Assembly: GCA_902702965.1 (NCBI GenBank)
Contig: CACRXP010000153.1
Coordinates: 566,290 to 630,289, forward strand
Reading direction: 5' to 3'
Source: Spirometra erinaceieuropaei
Taxonomy: Eukaryota; Platyhelminthes; Cestoda; Diphyllobothriidea; Diphyllobothriidae
DNA: 64,000 nucleotides
Every line of letters begins with the position of its first letter. The stretch's first letter is position 1. Both the position numbers and the translations under genes were made by a program. Below are positions 10,305 to 20,624 of the stretch, piece by piece. Below the pieces are notes generated by a model. The model saw only the letters and a list, made by a program, of their open reading frames with translations. It made no database searches and was not told the DNA's origin.

Positions 10305-12160
10305 TCAAATGCCCCAAAAGTATGAAACTAACATTGTTTACACCAACGTACAGAGTATACTGTCCAAGTTATACAAACTGCAGATCCACATCTGCGAACT
10401 TTCCTTTTGCGTTGTCTCTTTGACAGAATCCTGGCTGTCTGAAAACGTGGATGACCGTGAATTAATGCTACCAGGATTTCACTTGTTTCGAAGAGACAGG
10501 AGGGAGCGTCAGGGAGGAGGGGTCGTCACGTAAGTAAAACACGGCCTGCTCGTATCAGAAAAAAACAGAACAGTTTGCATGCAGCGCCGAGACTATCTGT
10601 CTCACTATAAGGGTACCAGGATCACATAGCCTTGCAGTTCTGGCCATCTATCGACCACGGAGCAGTAACCCCGAGGCTGACGCTCGTCTGTTAGAGGAGC
10701 TAGGACGATTTGCCCTCTGGCCTGACGTCCTAATCATGGGCGACATTAATGCACCGCTCATTGACTGAAGTTCACTATACGCGCGTGGCCCAGAACTAGC
10801 TTTCGACCGACGCTTCTTGGACATGGCACTGAGGTCATTTCTCATCCAGCACGTCCTGTTTCCATCGAGGGTGCGTGAGGGGCAGCAGTCAAACTACTTT
10901 GACCTCGAGCTCACAAAATGGATGGGCAGAATAGATGAGGTGCAATGTCTGACTCGTCTAGGTCGAAGCCATCAAGTCGTACTTCAATGGGACAATTCAA
11001 TCTTTTCCGTGCCTGAACAGCCCACCAAAATTAGCAGAAATATTTGACGTGGGGACTTCGATCAAATGAAGGCCGAAATCAACAATACGGACTGGGAATT
11101 AGCATTTTCCGGAAAGTAGCGGTGGATTGGAAATTGTTCAGTGAATTATTGCATGTTATCTTGACAAACCACTGCCCGTTCTCACGGAAGGGTCTAAACA
11201 ATCGACCCCGGTGGCTGACCCTGGCGTTAGAACTGGTGGTAAATAAAAAGCGGAGATTGTGGTAGAAGTCTCTTACCGATGGGAATCCTGTATCCATAAA
11301 CGCATACAAACCGCAGAAGAACTCATTCAAGCGACTTCCTTTCAGGACACGGCACACATTTGAAAAAGACATACTTAATCGTGCTGTGGAAAATCCGAAA
11401 TTATTCTACAGCTACATAAGAAGCAGCACATGTAACAGAGATCCAATCCCCCTCCTGAAGACAAGCGGAGACGTAGAGATTAGTGAGTATGGAGTAAAAC
11501 TGAGCAGTTTTTCACAATTTTTCAAATTCATCTTTACTAGTGAAAGTGCATTTCCTCCTCCCGATTAGGACTTCGATGAGGGTCCAAAAATTGAGTCTGT
11601 ATCTATTAATGACGCGACGGTTCGCAAAGGGCTAGCGATGCTGACTGAGTCGAAATCACCAGGTTCACACGATATACCACCTAAGTTGCTGAAGCAGCTC
11701 GCTGCTGAACTAGCCAGACCAGTGTCTACGCTTTTTCAAGCCTCATTCGAAGCCGACTGCTTGCCCACCGACTGGAAATCTGCGCAGATCACTGCATAAA
11801 GGAGGCTGCAAGGCATCTCCAAACAATTGTAGGCCAATTAGCCTCATTTCATCTGCTGCAAACTCATGGAAAAAATAATCAAGCGAAAGCTAATGCGCTT
11901 CCTAGAGCAGCATAATTTATTATCTAATGCGCAGCATGGGTTTCGTAGTGGCAGGTCTTGCGTGACTAACTTGCTCAACTGTTTGGAACGATGGACTCGG
12001 TCAGTTTATGAAGGCAATGCACTGCATGTAGTCTATGTCGACCTTAAAAAGGCATTTGACAGTGTCCCACATCAGCGACTCCTCCACAAACTTAGCCCAA
12101 CAGGCGTTAGGGGTAACCTCTTAAAATGGATTCAAAGATTTCTATTTGTCCATTTTCAAC
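10305..12160 (+). mobile_element. LINE ORF2: AP endonuclease and first half of reverse transcriptase
   Basis: The AP-type endonuclease starts near 10,309 (YTNVQSILSKLYKLQIHICE, then SLTESWLSE). It continues in other frames with GDINAPLIDW-like residues at 10,740 (MGDINAPLI) and LTRLGRSHQVVLQWD, where the usual catalytic SDH reads SHQ. The RT begins near 11,580 (KSPGSHDIPPKLLKQLAAEL). At 11,866-12,213 it holds motifs HGFRSGRSCVTNLL and VVYVDLKKAFDSVPHQRLL, including the first catalytic aspartate. Similarity stops near 12,150 at LLKWIQRFL, before motif B and YADD. LINEs are normally truncated at the 5' end, so loss of the 3' end here implies a later deletion or recombination. Several stops; inactive. 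Confidence 0.85.
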
Positions 12161-13379
12161 GCCATTCCGACTGCGTATTCTGTGCTGCGTTTTTGCTACA
12201 ACCGGAGAGTTAGGCGAAACACGTAGACAGATTGCGACATAACATTTTCCTCCTACCTACATATAAGTTTGTGTTTTACTTTTGGTTAGGTAAGAGGACA
12301 TGTTACCAACGTGCAAAATATTTTACATGTCGAGTTCCTGCGGCAGGAAATTGGGCGTGGTTCATAGTCAGGTTCCCGTGAGGACTGACCGAGACGGTAA
12401 ACGGTTTTGTATTCTATCGAACGCTTAAAGTGGGCTACTTACAGCATAATCAGGCTAGAAGCGATGTCGAAGAGCCGTATGCACTAAATTTAGAATAAAC
12501 ATGAAATTACAGACTTCTGAAAGCCTAAATCACCCTCTCAGCTGGTTCTATGTGTACATTGTCAATGACTGCATTGTTATGCAGAATTGATATCAACATG
12601 ACATTGTCTGGTTTCCTGAATGGAATGTCATGACGATTTTATACACTTTTCTCTTGTCAATAGCAAGTTTGAATAACGCTTTTAAAAGAAGCTAAAGAAT
12701 ACGTAAAGTCAAGGCGGCTAGAAGAGTCAATTCAGCAACTGGCGCTACGACCGCATAGGTAAACAATTATATTTAGTAACATGGTAAGTCGGAATTAATT
12801 TATTTGTATCGCTGACAGCTACAAACCAGTAAGCCTGGAATTGATATTGCATTGCCTTTATTACTTGACGGCATTACTTCAAAGCGGCTGCTTAGTTTCA
12901 CCTTAGACAGTAATCACATTCAACTGTACTAAATCTTTGTCACGGGACCATGTTATTTTCTGATGATTAAAAGAAATGTTAACATCAATGAATGCTCATT
13001 CTGGTGCTAGGTTTTGCTTTTGAAATTCGGACGCGTCTGATAATTTGTATGGCAAAGAGTAATTGACGTGCGGAGAGACCGAGACCTGTGACTAGACTGC
13101 CTATGCGGAGAGCGTATGGTCAGTGCTCTGCGAGGTTGAACTACAAAGGTAACAAGCGTCATTTTATAGAGGGTTCAAAGTAAACTTATTGCCCTGTAAT
13201 CGATCTGATCGTCTCGTAAACGATTCCACTAAGCTAAAACCAACGTAAGTGTATTCCGAGGACTCTGCGAACACTAGCCCTACTCGCAAACTACGCTGTA
13301 ATGCCAGAAGGAAATTGACTTGCCACAAACCCAGCTCCCCTGCCAGACAACTGTAGAAACGCATATAGGCAATTTGCAC

Positions 13380-13545
13380 AGGACATTTCATTCACGCATG
13401 GCCATACATGAACAATCATGCATATTCCAAAATTTGATATGATGTGCCACCCGTGCTCTGTGAAAATCTGAGTGTTTGGACTAAATTGGAGTTGTGACAA
13501 TTCCTAACAAATAATTCGAAGGATGCTTAATCTTGTTTAAATCGA
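13380..13545. repeat. dispersed repeat, partner at 52.7 kb
   Basis: TGAGTGTTTGGACTAA and the following AATTC...CGAAGGA, with about 100 nt before them, match 52,660-52,825 in the same orientation with substitutions. The element type is unknown and it has no coding potential of note. Confidence 0.65.
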
Positions 13546-14299
13546 ATATCATATTCAAATAGATAATGAAGTAATATGAACCAAGAATCGGTCATATGGC
13601 AATGCCACCGACATTATAGGATAATAAGACCAACCCGTAATACTGTTTGTTGTTGCGTTAAATTCTGACAACAATACATTTAGGATTAAATTCAATGATA
13701 AAACTAAGCTTACAGTTGCAATACATGACGCAATAGGTTAAAATTTTATGTTAGATTTGATGTTGTTTTTGGGTTGAGTACCACTTGTGGAACCTAAATT
13801 AAGGCCACCTATGCTTTCTGGGAATGTCACTTTCCTTCTTCCCTGACAACCACAATATAGTCTTTAGTCTCCCAAAATGTGTGTGCGCTAGCTCATACAT
13901 TGTTAAAAATATTCGCCCATTTTGCAATAAGATTATTTTCATAAAACCTAAATGCATTTCGCAAACGGCAGATTAGATGAAGTGTGTGTCTGTTACAGCC
14001 TCCTTCCTTCTGAATGTGCAAAACAAGTATTTTAAGAAGACTACGTGTCAACGCCAATTTATTTCTTCTGTTATCATCTCATCTTCTCTCAGTAAAAAAT
14101 GACCTGAAGTAGCATGGATTTAAAATGCACAAAATAACCGATTGGCTGTCTAATACAGCATTGAATTTGGTCAAGAGTTCAGCGACATGTAGAGCAGAAA
14201 CGTATTTCTGGGTTGTCTGTCATATGAACCGTGAAGACTAGGGACGTTTTCTGGCGACCGGAGTTTTTTAAGAGATGCAAACCTGAGTGACATGCTGAG

Positions 14300-14430
14300 T
14301 TGACTTGGGTGTTGGTAGGCCTGTCCACGGTCGGCGTAGACTACTACGGTGTAGTGTTGAACTGTCGTCGTCTTTTAGCGCGGATTCTTGCCACTACAAT
14401 CCCGACGATGTCAAGATTACCTCCGCTCTC
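14300..14430 (+). repeat. dispersed GC-richer repeat, partner at 50.6 kb
   Basis: The segment around CGGTGTAGTGTTGAACTGTC and TTTTAGCGCGGATTCT resembles 50,620-50,720 (CTATGGCGCTGCTTTGAAG, then CTTAGCGCGAATTCT). Overlapping frames at 14,300-14,637 are open by chance or by composition; I do not recognise a protein. Confidence 0.45.
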
Positions 14431-15038
14431 GGTATCTGTCCAAGGTGTCTTCTATATTTTCGGCGCTGGCATGTTCGCACCTCAAACTGTTTATCACCAG
14501 CCACTTACAGGAACCTCTTTACAGACAACGGCAGTGGACGATTGTTGATCCTCACTCACATCAACTGCCTCTCCCAAATTACGCTGACTGACGCGAAATG
14601 TTCATGTATCTATGTCAAAAAGATGCGTCAAAGTTGAAACTGCGGACAGCATTTAAGGATCATTTGCTATTTAGCTTGTTACATATTGCCGTGGCCGAAA
14701 CTGAATTTTCAGATTTGACATGGCGTATGTGACTGGAAACGGATTCGCATTATTGAGGAAACACTTGCATCTCATCCAGTATATTGACTTAAATTGTTGT
14801 CACACCCGCATGAGTATTTGTCACTGAGCGTTCATGACAAATTTTAGCAGGTGAATGTTGTGCTTTATTAGCACCTCTTTCACAAGTGCAAGAAAGCTGT
14901 AAACGCGAGAAGTAGCAGTCACTCTCAGTTTAATTTGGATTCCTGGGCGTTAAGTTAGTGACATTACTTCAAGCCACGCATACACTCAAATTGATGAAGA
15001 TAGCGGTATACGACGTTGGAAAGTATGTTGTCCGACAT

Positions 15039-15200
15039 GGCCCGTGGCTCAATGGTAGAGCGTTCAACTCCATGACCAAAGATCCCGGGTTCGAATCTCA
15101 AGTGATCCACACTTGGGGTTGGGTATGACTGGCTGATGACGGCTAATAAGCCAGAAATGGCCATTCCGGTCTCCCTTGTCTTTGTCGGTATCATCTTCTT
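15039..15200 (+). mobile_element. tRNA-headed SINE
   Basis: It begins with a tRNA-like head: an A-box-like GTGGCTCAATGGTAGAGC and a good B box GGTTCGAATCT at 15,088-15,098, which together form an RNA polymerase III promoter. The anticodon arm is degenerate, so it is not a working tRNA. The body (CTGATGACGGCTAATAAGCC, then GGCCATTCCGGTCTCCC) is shared, inverted, with the 312-bp tandem repeats at 46.7-47.46 kb. It ends near TTTGTCGGTATCATCTTCTT. The body contains the hammerhead-like fold listed separately. Confidence 0.85.
15127..15171 (+). ncRNA. hammerhead-ribozyme-like motif in the SINE
   Basis: The order of parts fits a hammerhead. Stem I is GACTGG (15,127-15,132) pairing with CCGGTC (15,166-15,171). 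The core is CTGATGA (15,133-15,139). Stem II is GGCT-AATA-AGCC (15,141-15,152). GAAA follows at 15,154-15,157. Stem III is very short (AT..AT around GGCC), then the NUH-type site ATT. The copies at 46.9 and 47.2 kb have stem I GGCTGG/CCAGTC, so both changed pairs remain paired. Against it: a C-A mismatch next to the core at the base of stem II, and U at the cleavage position, which is usually weak. Metazoan hammerheads with tiny stem III are known to act as dimers. Activity is not shown. Confidence 0.45.
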
Positions 15201-15427
15201 AACATAACCATATCTATTTGCAGCTCTTGGTGTAAAACCACATCAGCTGACATGTTAGTAATATGATAAAAGGAGCATTATTCCTCACGGCTAAACAATA
15301 AAGCCGTTTATTCATACTAGGAAAACTGTTCCAAAATGAGTCCATTGTTCACATGAAGAACACGTTTGTTTATCTTCATTGAAAAATACCCAGTTGTACA
15401 GGCTCCTCAGTTTTTATCTGTCGATAA

Positions 15428-15730
15428 TTCCTGCTGGCACTCTATGGACTTGGCATTTACCATCTCGTGTTGCAGAAGGTCGTTTAAGTCACTGTTAGGA
15501 ATGCTTAGCATCTTTGATTAGTAGGGGTTGACGCGTTCATATGAACTTTCAGAAGAATTTGTGTATACACTGCAGAGGTTCAGAGAGCAAATTCCAATCA
15601 CATTTGGCGGACTGTTATCCACTTTCCAGTAAGTTAAATCAACAATTGCCTTCAGTGCTAAATTGTGTAACATGAATGTGAAATATCCGACGCCATTTGG
15701 TGGATCTTTTCGCATTTCTGTTTGTAATGT
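15428..15730 (-). pseudogene. family 1 copy B, exon 3 only
   Basis: The acceptor AAACAACAG is followed by TLQTEMRKDPPNGVGYFTFM, very close to the start of exon 3 in copy C (SLQSEKLKIPRYSAGYSEFM). Then come LALKAIVDLTYWKVDN and SLNLC. A TAA at 15,518-15,520 interrupts the frame. Downstream it remains open and ends in KSIECQQ, but the terminal stop has become GAA. The total of 303 nt equals the other copies. A poly(A) signal AATAAA lies on the minus strand at 15,307-15,312. Upstream, exon 2 is absent and its place is taken by the GC-rich repeat at 15.93-16.88 kb, so a transposon event probably truncated the gene. Confidence 0.85.
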
Positions 15731-15929
15731 CTGTTGTTTGGTTTTGTATATAAGGTCTTTACAAAACGCTTTTACGTTTGGTGGCTTGCCGTTCCTACAG
15801 TACATGGAAACAGCAAATACGTTACTAACAAATGGCTTCATGATACGACCTAGAATGGGCCACAGTTCAGCCCTCGTCTTGCGGTAAGGAGGCAAACCAT
15901 CTGACAGTTCGACCATCGGTTTCGATGAT

Positions 15930-16770
15930 GTTCACCGTGTGCCCCACAGTTGCAGCACCCATGGGAGCAGCGACGGTGACTTACGCAGGGGTTTTTAGTG
16001 CCGGTTGACTTGCGTAGCATCTACCTACACTCTCTCCTCCCTCGACCTAGCCCGGTGTCAAGACAGAGTCAAGAAGACCGGAGACGAGGGAGGCCGCAGG
16101 TGGATGGCTCGGACGGATCCTCACCTTGGCGTCCACCACACCCCCTGGTCCACACAACAAATGACCAGGATTTCAACCAACACAACAGAGACTTGGAGGC
16201 TGGCACGGCCGAAGCCGCACCTGGGCGTGCCGCCAACACCTGGCTCGGATCCCACACTGTGATGGGAGTGTCATAAAGGCCACATTAAAAAGGAGCCATA
16301 GCAGCCTGAATCTCAGACCGCCTACAGTCAAGGAGGATGTCCAAGTTACCCCGTCAGTTTACAACCTTCCAAGCCACGGCTTTTAGCACTCCGTGATAGC
16401 TTCAAGCGCGTCAGATTGTTTATAGTGAGAGGGAAGTGCACTGAGTCGACGTCCTCACTCTCCCTTCCCACTCCCACACCCCAGCCGCTGTCCGAGCCGG
16501 TCAGCAGACTGGAATGGGGAGTGGGCGCGGTGGCTGTCATGGTCGACTGACCATAACTGCGCGCGCCACGGCACGACCTGGACCCCCATACCCATAACAC
16601 CAGGATTTCACACATCGGGGGTTGAACGGCGTGTCTCTCACTTGCGTGAGAGTGCCGCCGAAGGTGCTGTTTCAGCCCGTTTCCAGCCCACCGCTCCGCC
16701 ACTCCACACAACACACACACAACGCGACGAAATGCGTGAACCGAGACCGGGCGTCAATAAGCAAACTTCC
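15930..16770. repeat. GC-rich transposon-derived block
   Basis: GC content rises sharply compared with both flanks. Overlapping frames on both strands are open (15,998-16,276 and 16,346-16,720) because of composition and have no recognisable domains. It abuts the 3' end of the zinc-finger LINE (minus strand) and the truncated copy B. It may be untranslated LINE sequence or a separate nested repeat. Confidence 0.5.
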
Positions 16771-18505
16771 TATCCACGACGCTTGACGTTTCGGGATAAT
16801 CTCAGACTCGAGTCGTTCGCACAGCCGGAGCCGCATGGGGACCGAGTCGAGATGTGGACTGCCCACTTGCGTGGGAGGTGACAGTTGGATGCATGATGTG
16901 TGTGACTGTTGATTTCTGGTGGGGTGATGATGGTGGTGGTGGTGGAGGGGGTACGGAGTGAGTGAATGTGTGGTGTGACCGGCGGTTGTCTACCGAAGGC
17001 CGTCGTGGATGCGCATGTGGCGGAATAGGCCCATGCGATGCGTGAATGTGAGAGGGCAGTGTGGGGAGTTGAGAAGAGCTTGGTGGGTATAGGTGGGTGC
17101 TCCAGGCACTGGTTCGCCAGTCTCTGACCGACCAGGCCGATGCGCGAGGTGAATGTGCGTGGACAGTGTGGGCATGAGAAGTCGGCGGTGTCAGTGTCAG
17201 CCACAGAGGAGGCGGTGGTGGTGCAGACGGATGGAGCGAGGGCGGGGGTGTGCACGGTTGATGTGTTGGATGTGGTGGGTGTGTCGAGAGTGCGGTGAAG
17301 GCCGCTCTTGTGGATGCGCATGTGGCCGAAAAGGCCCATGCGAAGCCTGAAGGTTCGAGGGCAGTGTGGGCAGTGGAGGCGAGTGCGGCGGGTGAAGGTT
17401 GGTGCTTCAGGCAGCGGTTCGTCAGTCTCTGTGCGATGGATTCGCAAGTGACCGACCAGGCCGATGTGTTAGGTGAAGGTGCGGTCACAGTGAGGGCAGG
17501 TTTAGTCCAGATCCTCATCGCTAGATTTGAAGCAGGTGGTGATAGTGTCGGCTGTTGCGCGCGGCACAGTCGCCTGAGCGGCCGTCGTTGGAGCAGTGGG
17601 CGAGGAGGAGGAGGAGGAGGAGGAGATGGCGTGGAAGGAAGTGGTGGGTCAGAAGAATTTTTAGAGATAGTTGGCGTCAGAGTGGAGGAGGAGGAAGAGG
17701 CGGGCGGGGGTACGATGGTTGGTGCAGTTCGAGAGGCGCAGTTAATCCGAAGATGTCCAAAAAGTCAGATTCGAGCCCGGAATGTCCGTCGACATCGAGG
17801 ACACGTTGGAAGCGGTTGTGCGGCGGCGTTGCGTACTGGGCTTAGTTGTGATTTGCGGGCCTTCCGTTTCGCTTTGGCGGCAGCGATGCGGTTGGCTTCG
17901 TAGATCGCAGCGCCTTTCTTCACTGTCCTCCTCCAGGTCAGTCGATCGAGTGCTAGCTCCTTCCAGTTGCTGGGGTTGATTTGCAGGCGTTTCAGGGAGG
18001 ACTTCAGGGTATCCCTGCAACGGCGAATCCGGCCTCCTGGACGGCGAGAACCCGGCGCGACGTCTCCGTAGAAGAGTCGTTTGGGTAGTCGCTCGTCGTC
18101 CATTCGCACCAAGTGGCCGCTCCAGCGCAGCTGCAGTTGCCTTAGTATGGCGTAGATGCTGAGGATTCCCGTCTGTTCCAGCACATCAGTGTCGGAGATT
18201 CGATCGCGCAAGTTCAGCCTCAGGATGCGACGAAGACAATTGAAGTGGAACTGATTCAGACTGCGTGCCTGCTTTGCGTACACCGTCCAAGTCTCCGCTC
18301 CATACAGTAGTGTCGGCAGGATGACGGCCCCGTAAATCTTCAGCTTCGTGCTCAGTTGGAGACCATGACGATTCCAAACTGTGCTTTGGAGGTGACCGAA
18401 GACTTGACTGGCTTTTAAAATCCTGTTGGCGATGCTTACCCCTTTGAGTTTCTCCAGGAATTGTGCTGACGTAGAGACCGTGGTGTGTGACCCAGCGGTC
18501 ACGAA
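16770..18505 (-). mobile_element. LINE: RT C-terminus fused to C2H2 zinc fingers
   Basis: Reading down the minus strand from about 18,502, the RT thumb and C-terminal domain read [55 protein letters not shown] and [20 protein letters not shown]. This is followed by [13 protein letters not shown], the first zinc-finger half. Proline/serine-rich linkers alternate with more fingers in shifted frames (CPHCPRTFRLRMGLFGHMRI, CPHCPRTFTSRIGLVGQ). One finger has lost its usual HLRIH. The RT palm is absent, so the copy is 5'-truncated, and frameshifts break it at several places. A (GAG)8 run at 17,602-17,625 lies in the linker. Similar RT-zinc-finger proteins are abundant in tapeworm genomes. Clade is uncertain; RTE-like is the best fit. 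Confidence 0.85.
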
Positions 18506-18840
18506 CTTGAGACGACCGAAGAGTCACTTAGCCAGTCCGTACTTTGGTGTCCCTGTGCCGAAGCGCCATACTATCTTGCCTTTTGCTATCTGTTCTTCAT
18601 TCGTGAACTTACTGTTTGTTGAAATGAATGGACGGAACACAAATCAACGCGACGCGCTTGCCACGAGTTGGATTGTCAGGTCGTTTGACATTTGATTGTT
18701 AATTCTTTCATAAATCTGGTCTTATCCTGATATTCATATTCTGGGCATGACGAGCCTGTCTTTAGCGCTCTCTACAGTTGTGACCCTTTAACGTTCGCGC
18801 TTATACCTTGGATTTTTTGACTTTCTATTTGCATACCGTC
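18506..18840. other. no gene recognised
   Basis: Short spacer between the zinc-finger LINE and the Gag remnant, without motifs or open frames of note. Confidence 0.5.
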
Positions 18841-18859
18841 CGTTTGCCTTTATTCAATC

Positions 18860-19138
18860 TACGATCATGACCTCTACGAATTCCAACGATCCCACTACTT
18901 TTCTCAGTGGACTTGTTTCTTTTCTCCCAGACTTTTGGCAACGTGCGCCAGAGCTTTATTTTTTCCGCATTGAGGCGACTTGTCACTCTGCCAAGATAGC
19001 ACGTGAAACCGACAAGTATTATAAGTTGGTCGAGGCACTTCTTCCCACCATTGTTTCTTAAGTGCAGACGCATCTGAGAGATCCCCCGACTGATGCTCCC
19101 TACACCAAGTTAAAGGCTGTGGGCTGGCCATCAACCTC
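18860..19138 (+). mobile_element. LTR-retrotransposon Gag remnant
   Basis: The frame from 18,867 reads FLPDFWQRAPELYFFRIEAT, then TDKYYKLVEALLPTIVS. After a TAA come THLRDPPTDAPYTKLKA. This layout (W..P..YF..IEA, then KY..LV..LP) matches the capsid region of Ty3/Gypsy- or BEL-type Gag proteins in flatworms. There is one in-frame stop, and no protease, RT or LTRs follow. The fragment runs straight into an inverted PLE piece near 19,140. Confidence 0.6.
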
Positions 19139-19139
19139 C

Positions 19140-20620
19140 TGGGAATTCTGGCGTAGCAGGTCACTGAACGTCTCAACCGTAAGGACCTGTAGGATGGACG
19201 TGAAGAGTGAGAGGACGTCCAATGACACCATCCACTTATTCCGTTCGATCGTGACTGCCCTTATTTTTTCGAGGAATTTTCGTCGCCCAGGGTCTCATAG
19301 AATTCATGGGGCACTGCCTTAAGAGATTTTTTACTTTCGAGGGGATCACTAATCAGCAAATTAAGGGCACTCCGATGGGTTCAACGATATCCGGAATCAT
19401 TGCCATGATGGTTCTGCTAAAACTAGAGAAACGACTGTTCGATTAATAAAAACCCAGGTTTTGGGCGCGCAACGGTGATGATACCTTCGTAATCATCAAT
19501 CAAGATAAAATTAACTGCTATGAAGAGCTGCTGAACTCAATCATTCATGACCTACAGTTGGAGATTAAAAAAGGACTGGAGAGCAAACTTCCATATTTGG
19601 ATGTTCTTGTTTGCCGTCAACCAGACGGCAAACTGGCGACGCCAGTCTACACAAAACCGACGAACTCGCTGCAAATGATCAGTTACAACAGCAACCACCC
19701 ACTGCAACACAAACGAAACTGTATACGCACGCTAGACCGACGAGCTGAAACTTTTTTCAGCACTCCAGTCGCCAAACTGGACGAGATGAACCTCCTCCAA
19801 GAACTATTCAGAGCCAACGGCTATCCGCAAACATTCGTTGAACGGAGCCGAAAGCAACCAATGAAACGGAATGAAGAACGCAGTCAGCAGAAATCGTGGC
19901 GGAGCATTCCATATGTGAAAGGGGTCTCCGACGCCGCATCCAGATCCCTCGCGCCGCTGGGGATAGGCGTTGCCCACAGGCCAGACTCAACAATCCGCCG
20001 GCAAGTGATGCGGTCAAAAAACACGATCCCTTAGCAGATGTCGGCTGTTGTCTACCGACTTCAGTGCAGCTGCGGAATGTGCAACTACGTTGGAGAAACC
20101 GGCCGGCGGCTGCAAACGCGCATGCACGAGCATAAGTTGGTCGTGCGAAGTTTGGACCCTTGCCGCCCAAATGGGACACGTCTTCAACTTTGACGCCGTT
20201 GAAAATGTTGGCCGCTGGGATGATCATACGGCAAGGCAGGTGCAAGAAGCCTGAACGTCTACCGACTGGTTTGTCAACCGCCTCATCAATTTGCCTCCTC
20301 CTTTCTGGTTTTACTGACATTCTTGACGGGGGACAGTCACGACGCGGGAAAATCGGGACCGTCAATTATTGCCGCAACCAACGAAGAATGGCGGTATTCA
20401 GGTCACGGTGACATGCGGGTCGAATGCAGCTACAGAGGCGGTATTGGCGGGCCAAGAATCAAACAATGTGCGCTATATAAGGAAAGCTGTGTGCAAGACT
20501 TTTCACTCTCTGAAGATGGGCAGAAGAAACGTCTACTCGAAACGTCAGACATTCAATACACTTCTCCCAGTGAACGCCTCTTTTTCGGTTGCTTACAATA
20601 TTGCTCAGAGCATTAAAGGT
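19140..20620 (+). mobile_element. Penelope-like element with 5' inversion
   Basis: From 19,322 down to about 19,140 the minus strand encodes RT motif A (MVSLDVLSLFTSILQ). From about 19,325 the plus strand continues with the next part of the same protein: motif B (QQIKGTPMGSTISGIIA) and then a catalytic box written NGDDTFVI, where YVDD is usual (aspartate pair at 19,477-19,482). LPYLDVLVCRQPDGK and KPTNSLQMISYNSNHP follow. After a stop the GIY-YIG domain reads YRLQCSCGMCNYVGETGRRL (20,047-20,106). The 3' end (20,330-20,620) ends in TCTGAAGATGGGCAGAAGAA and TCGAAACGTCAGACATTCA, typical of PLE terminal repeats. The inverted front half followed by a forward back half is the pattern expected of twin priming. 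Confidence 0.85.
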
Positions 20621-20624
20621 TAGC

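Larger units (their letters stand above)
12215..15038. other. long stretch without a recognised gene
   Basis: It is AT-rich DNA with short frames only. Two segments are repeated elsewhere (separate entries at 13,380 and 14,300). The frames at 13,164-13,500 on the minus strand show no family resemblance. No promoter or RNA gene was recognised. Confidence 0.5.

Noticed and set aside
15039..15110. Possible tRNA gene (good A and B boxes)
   Set aside because: The acceptor stem does not pair, the anticodon arm is degenerate and a SINE body follows directly.
15998..16276. Overlapping open frames on both strands
   Set aside because: The GC-rich composition removes stops in all frames; the sequences are low-complexity and no domain is recognisable.
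16802..17518. Second long proline/serine-rich frame on the minus strand
   Set aside because: It is a shadow frame of the zinc-finger LINE; the finger motifs lie in the alternative frames.
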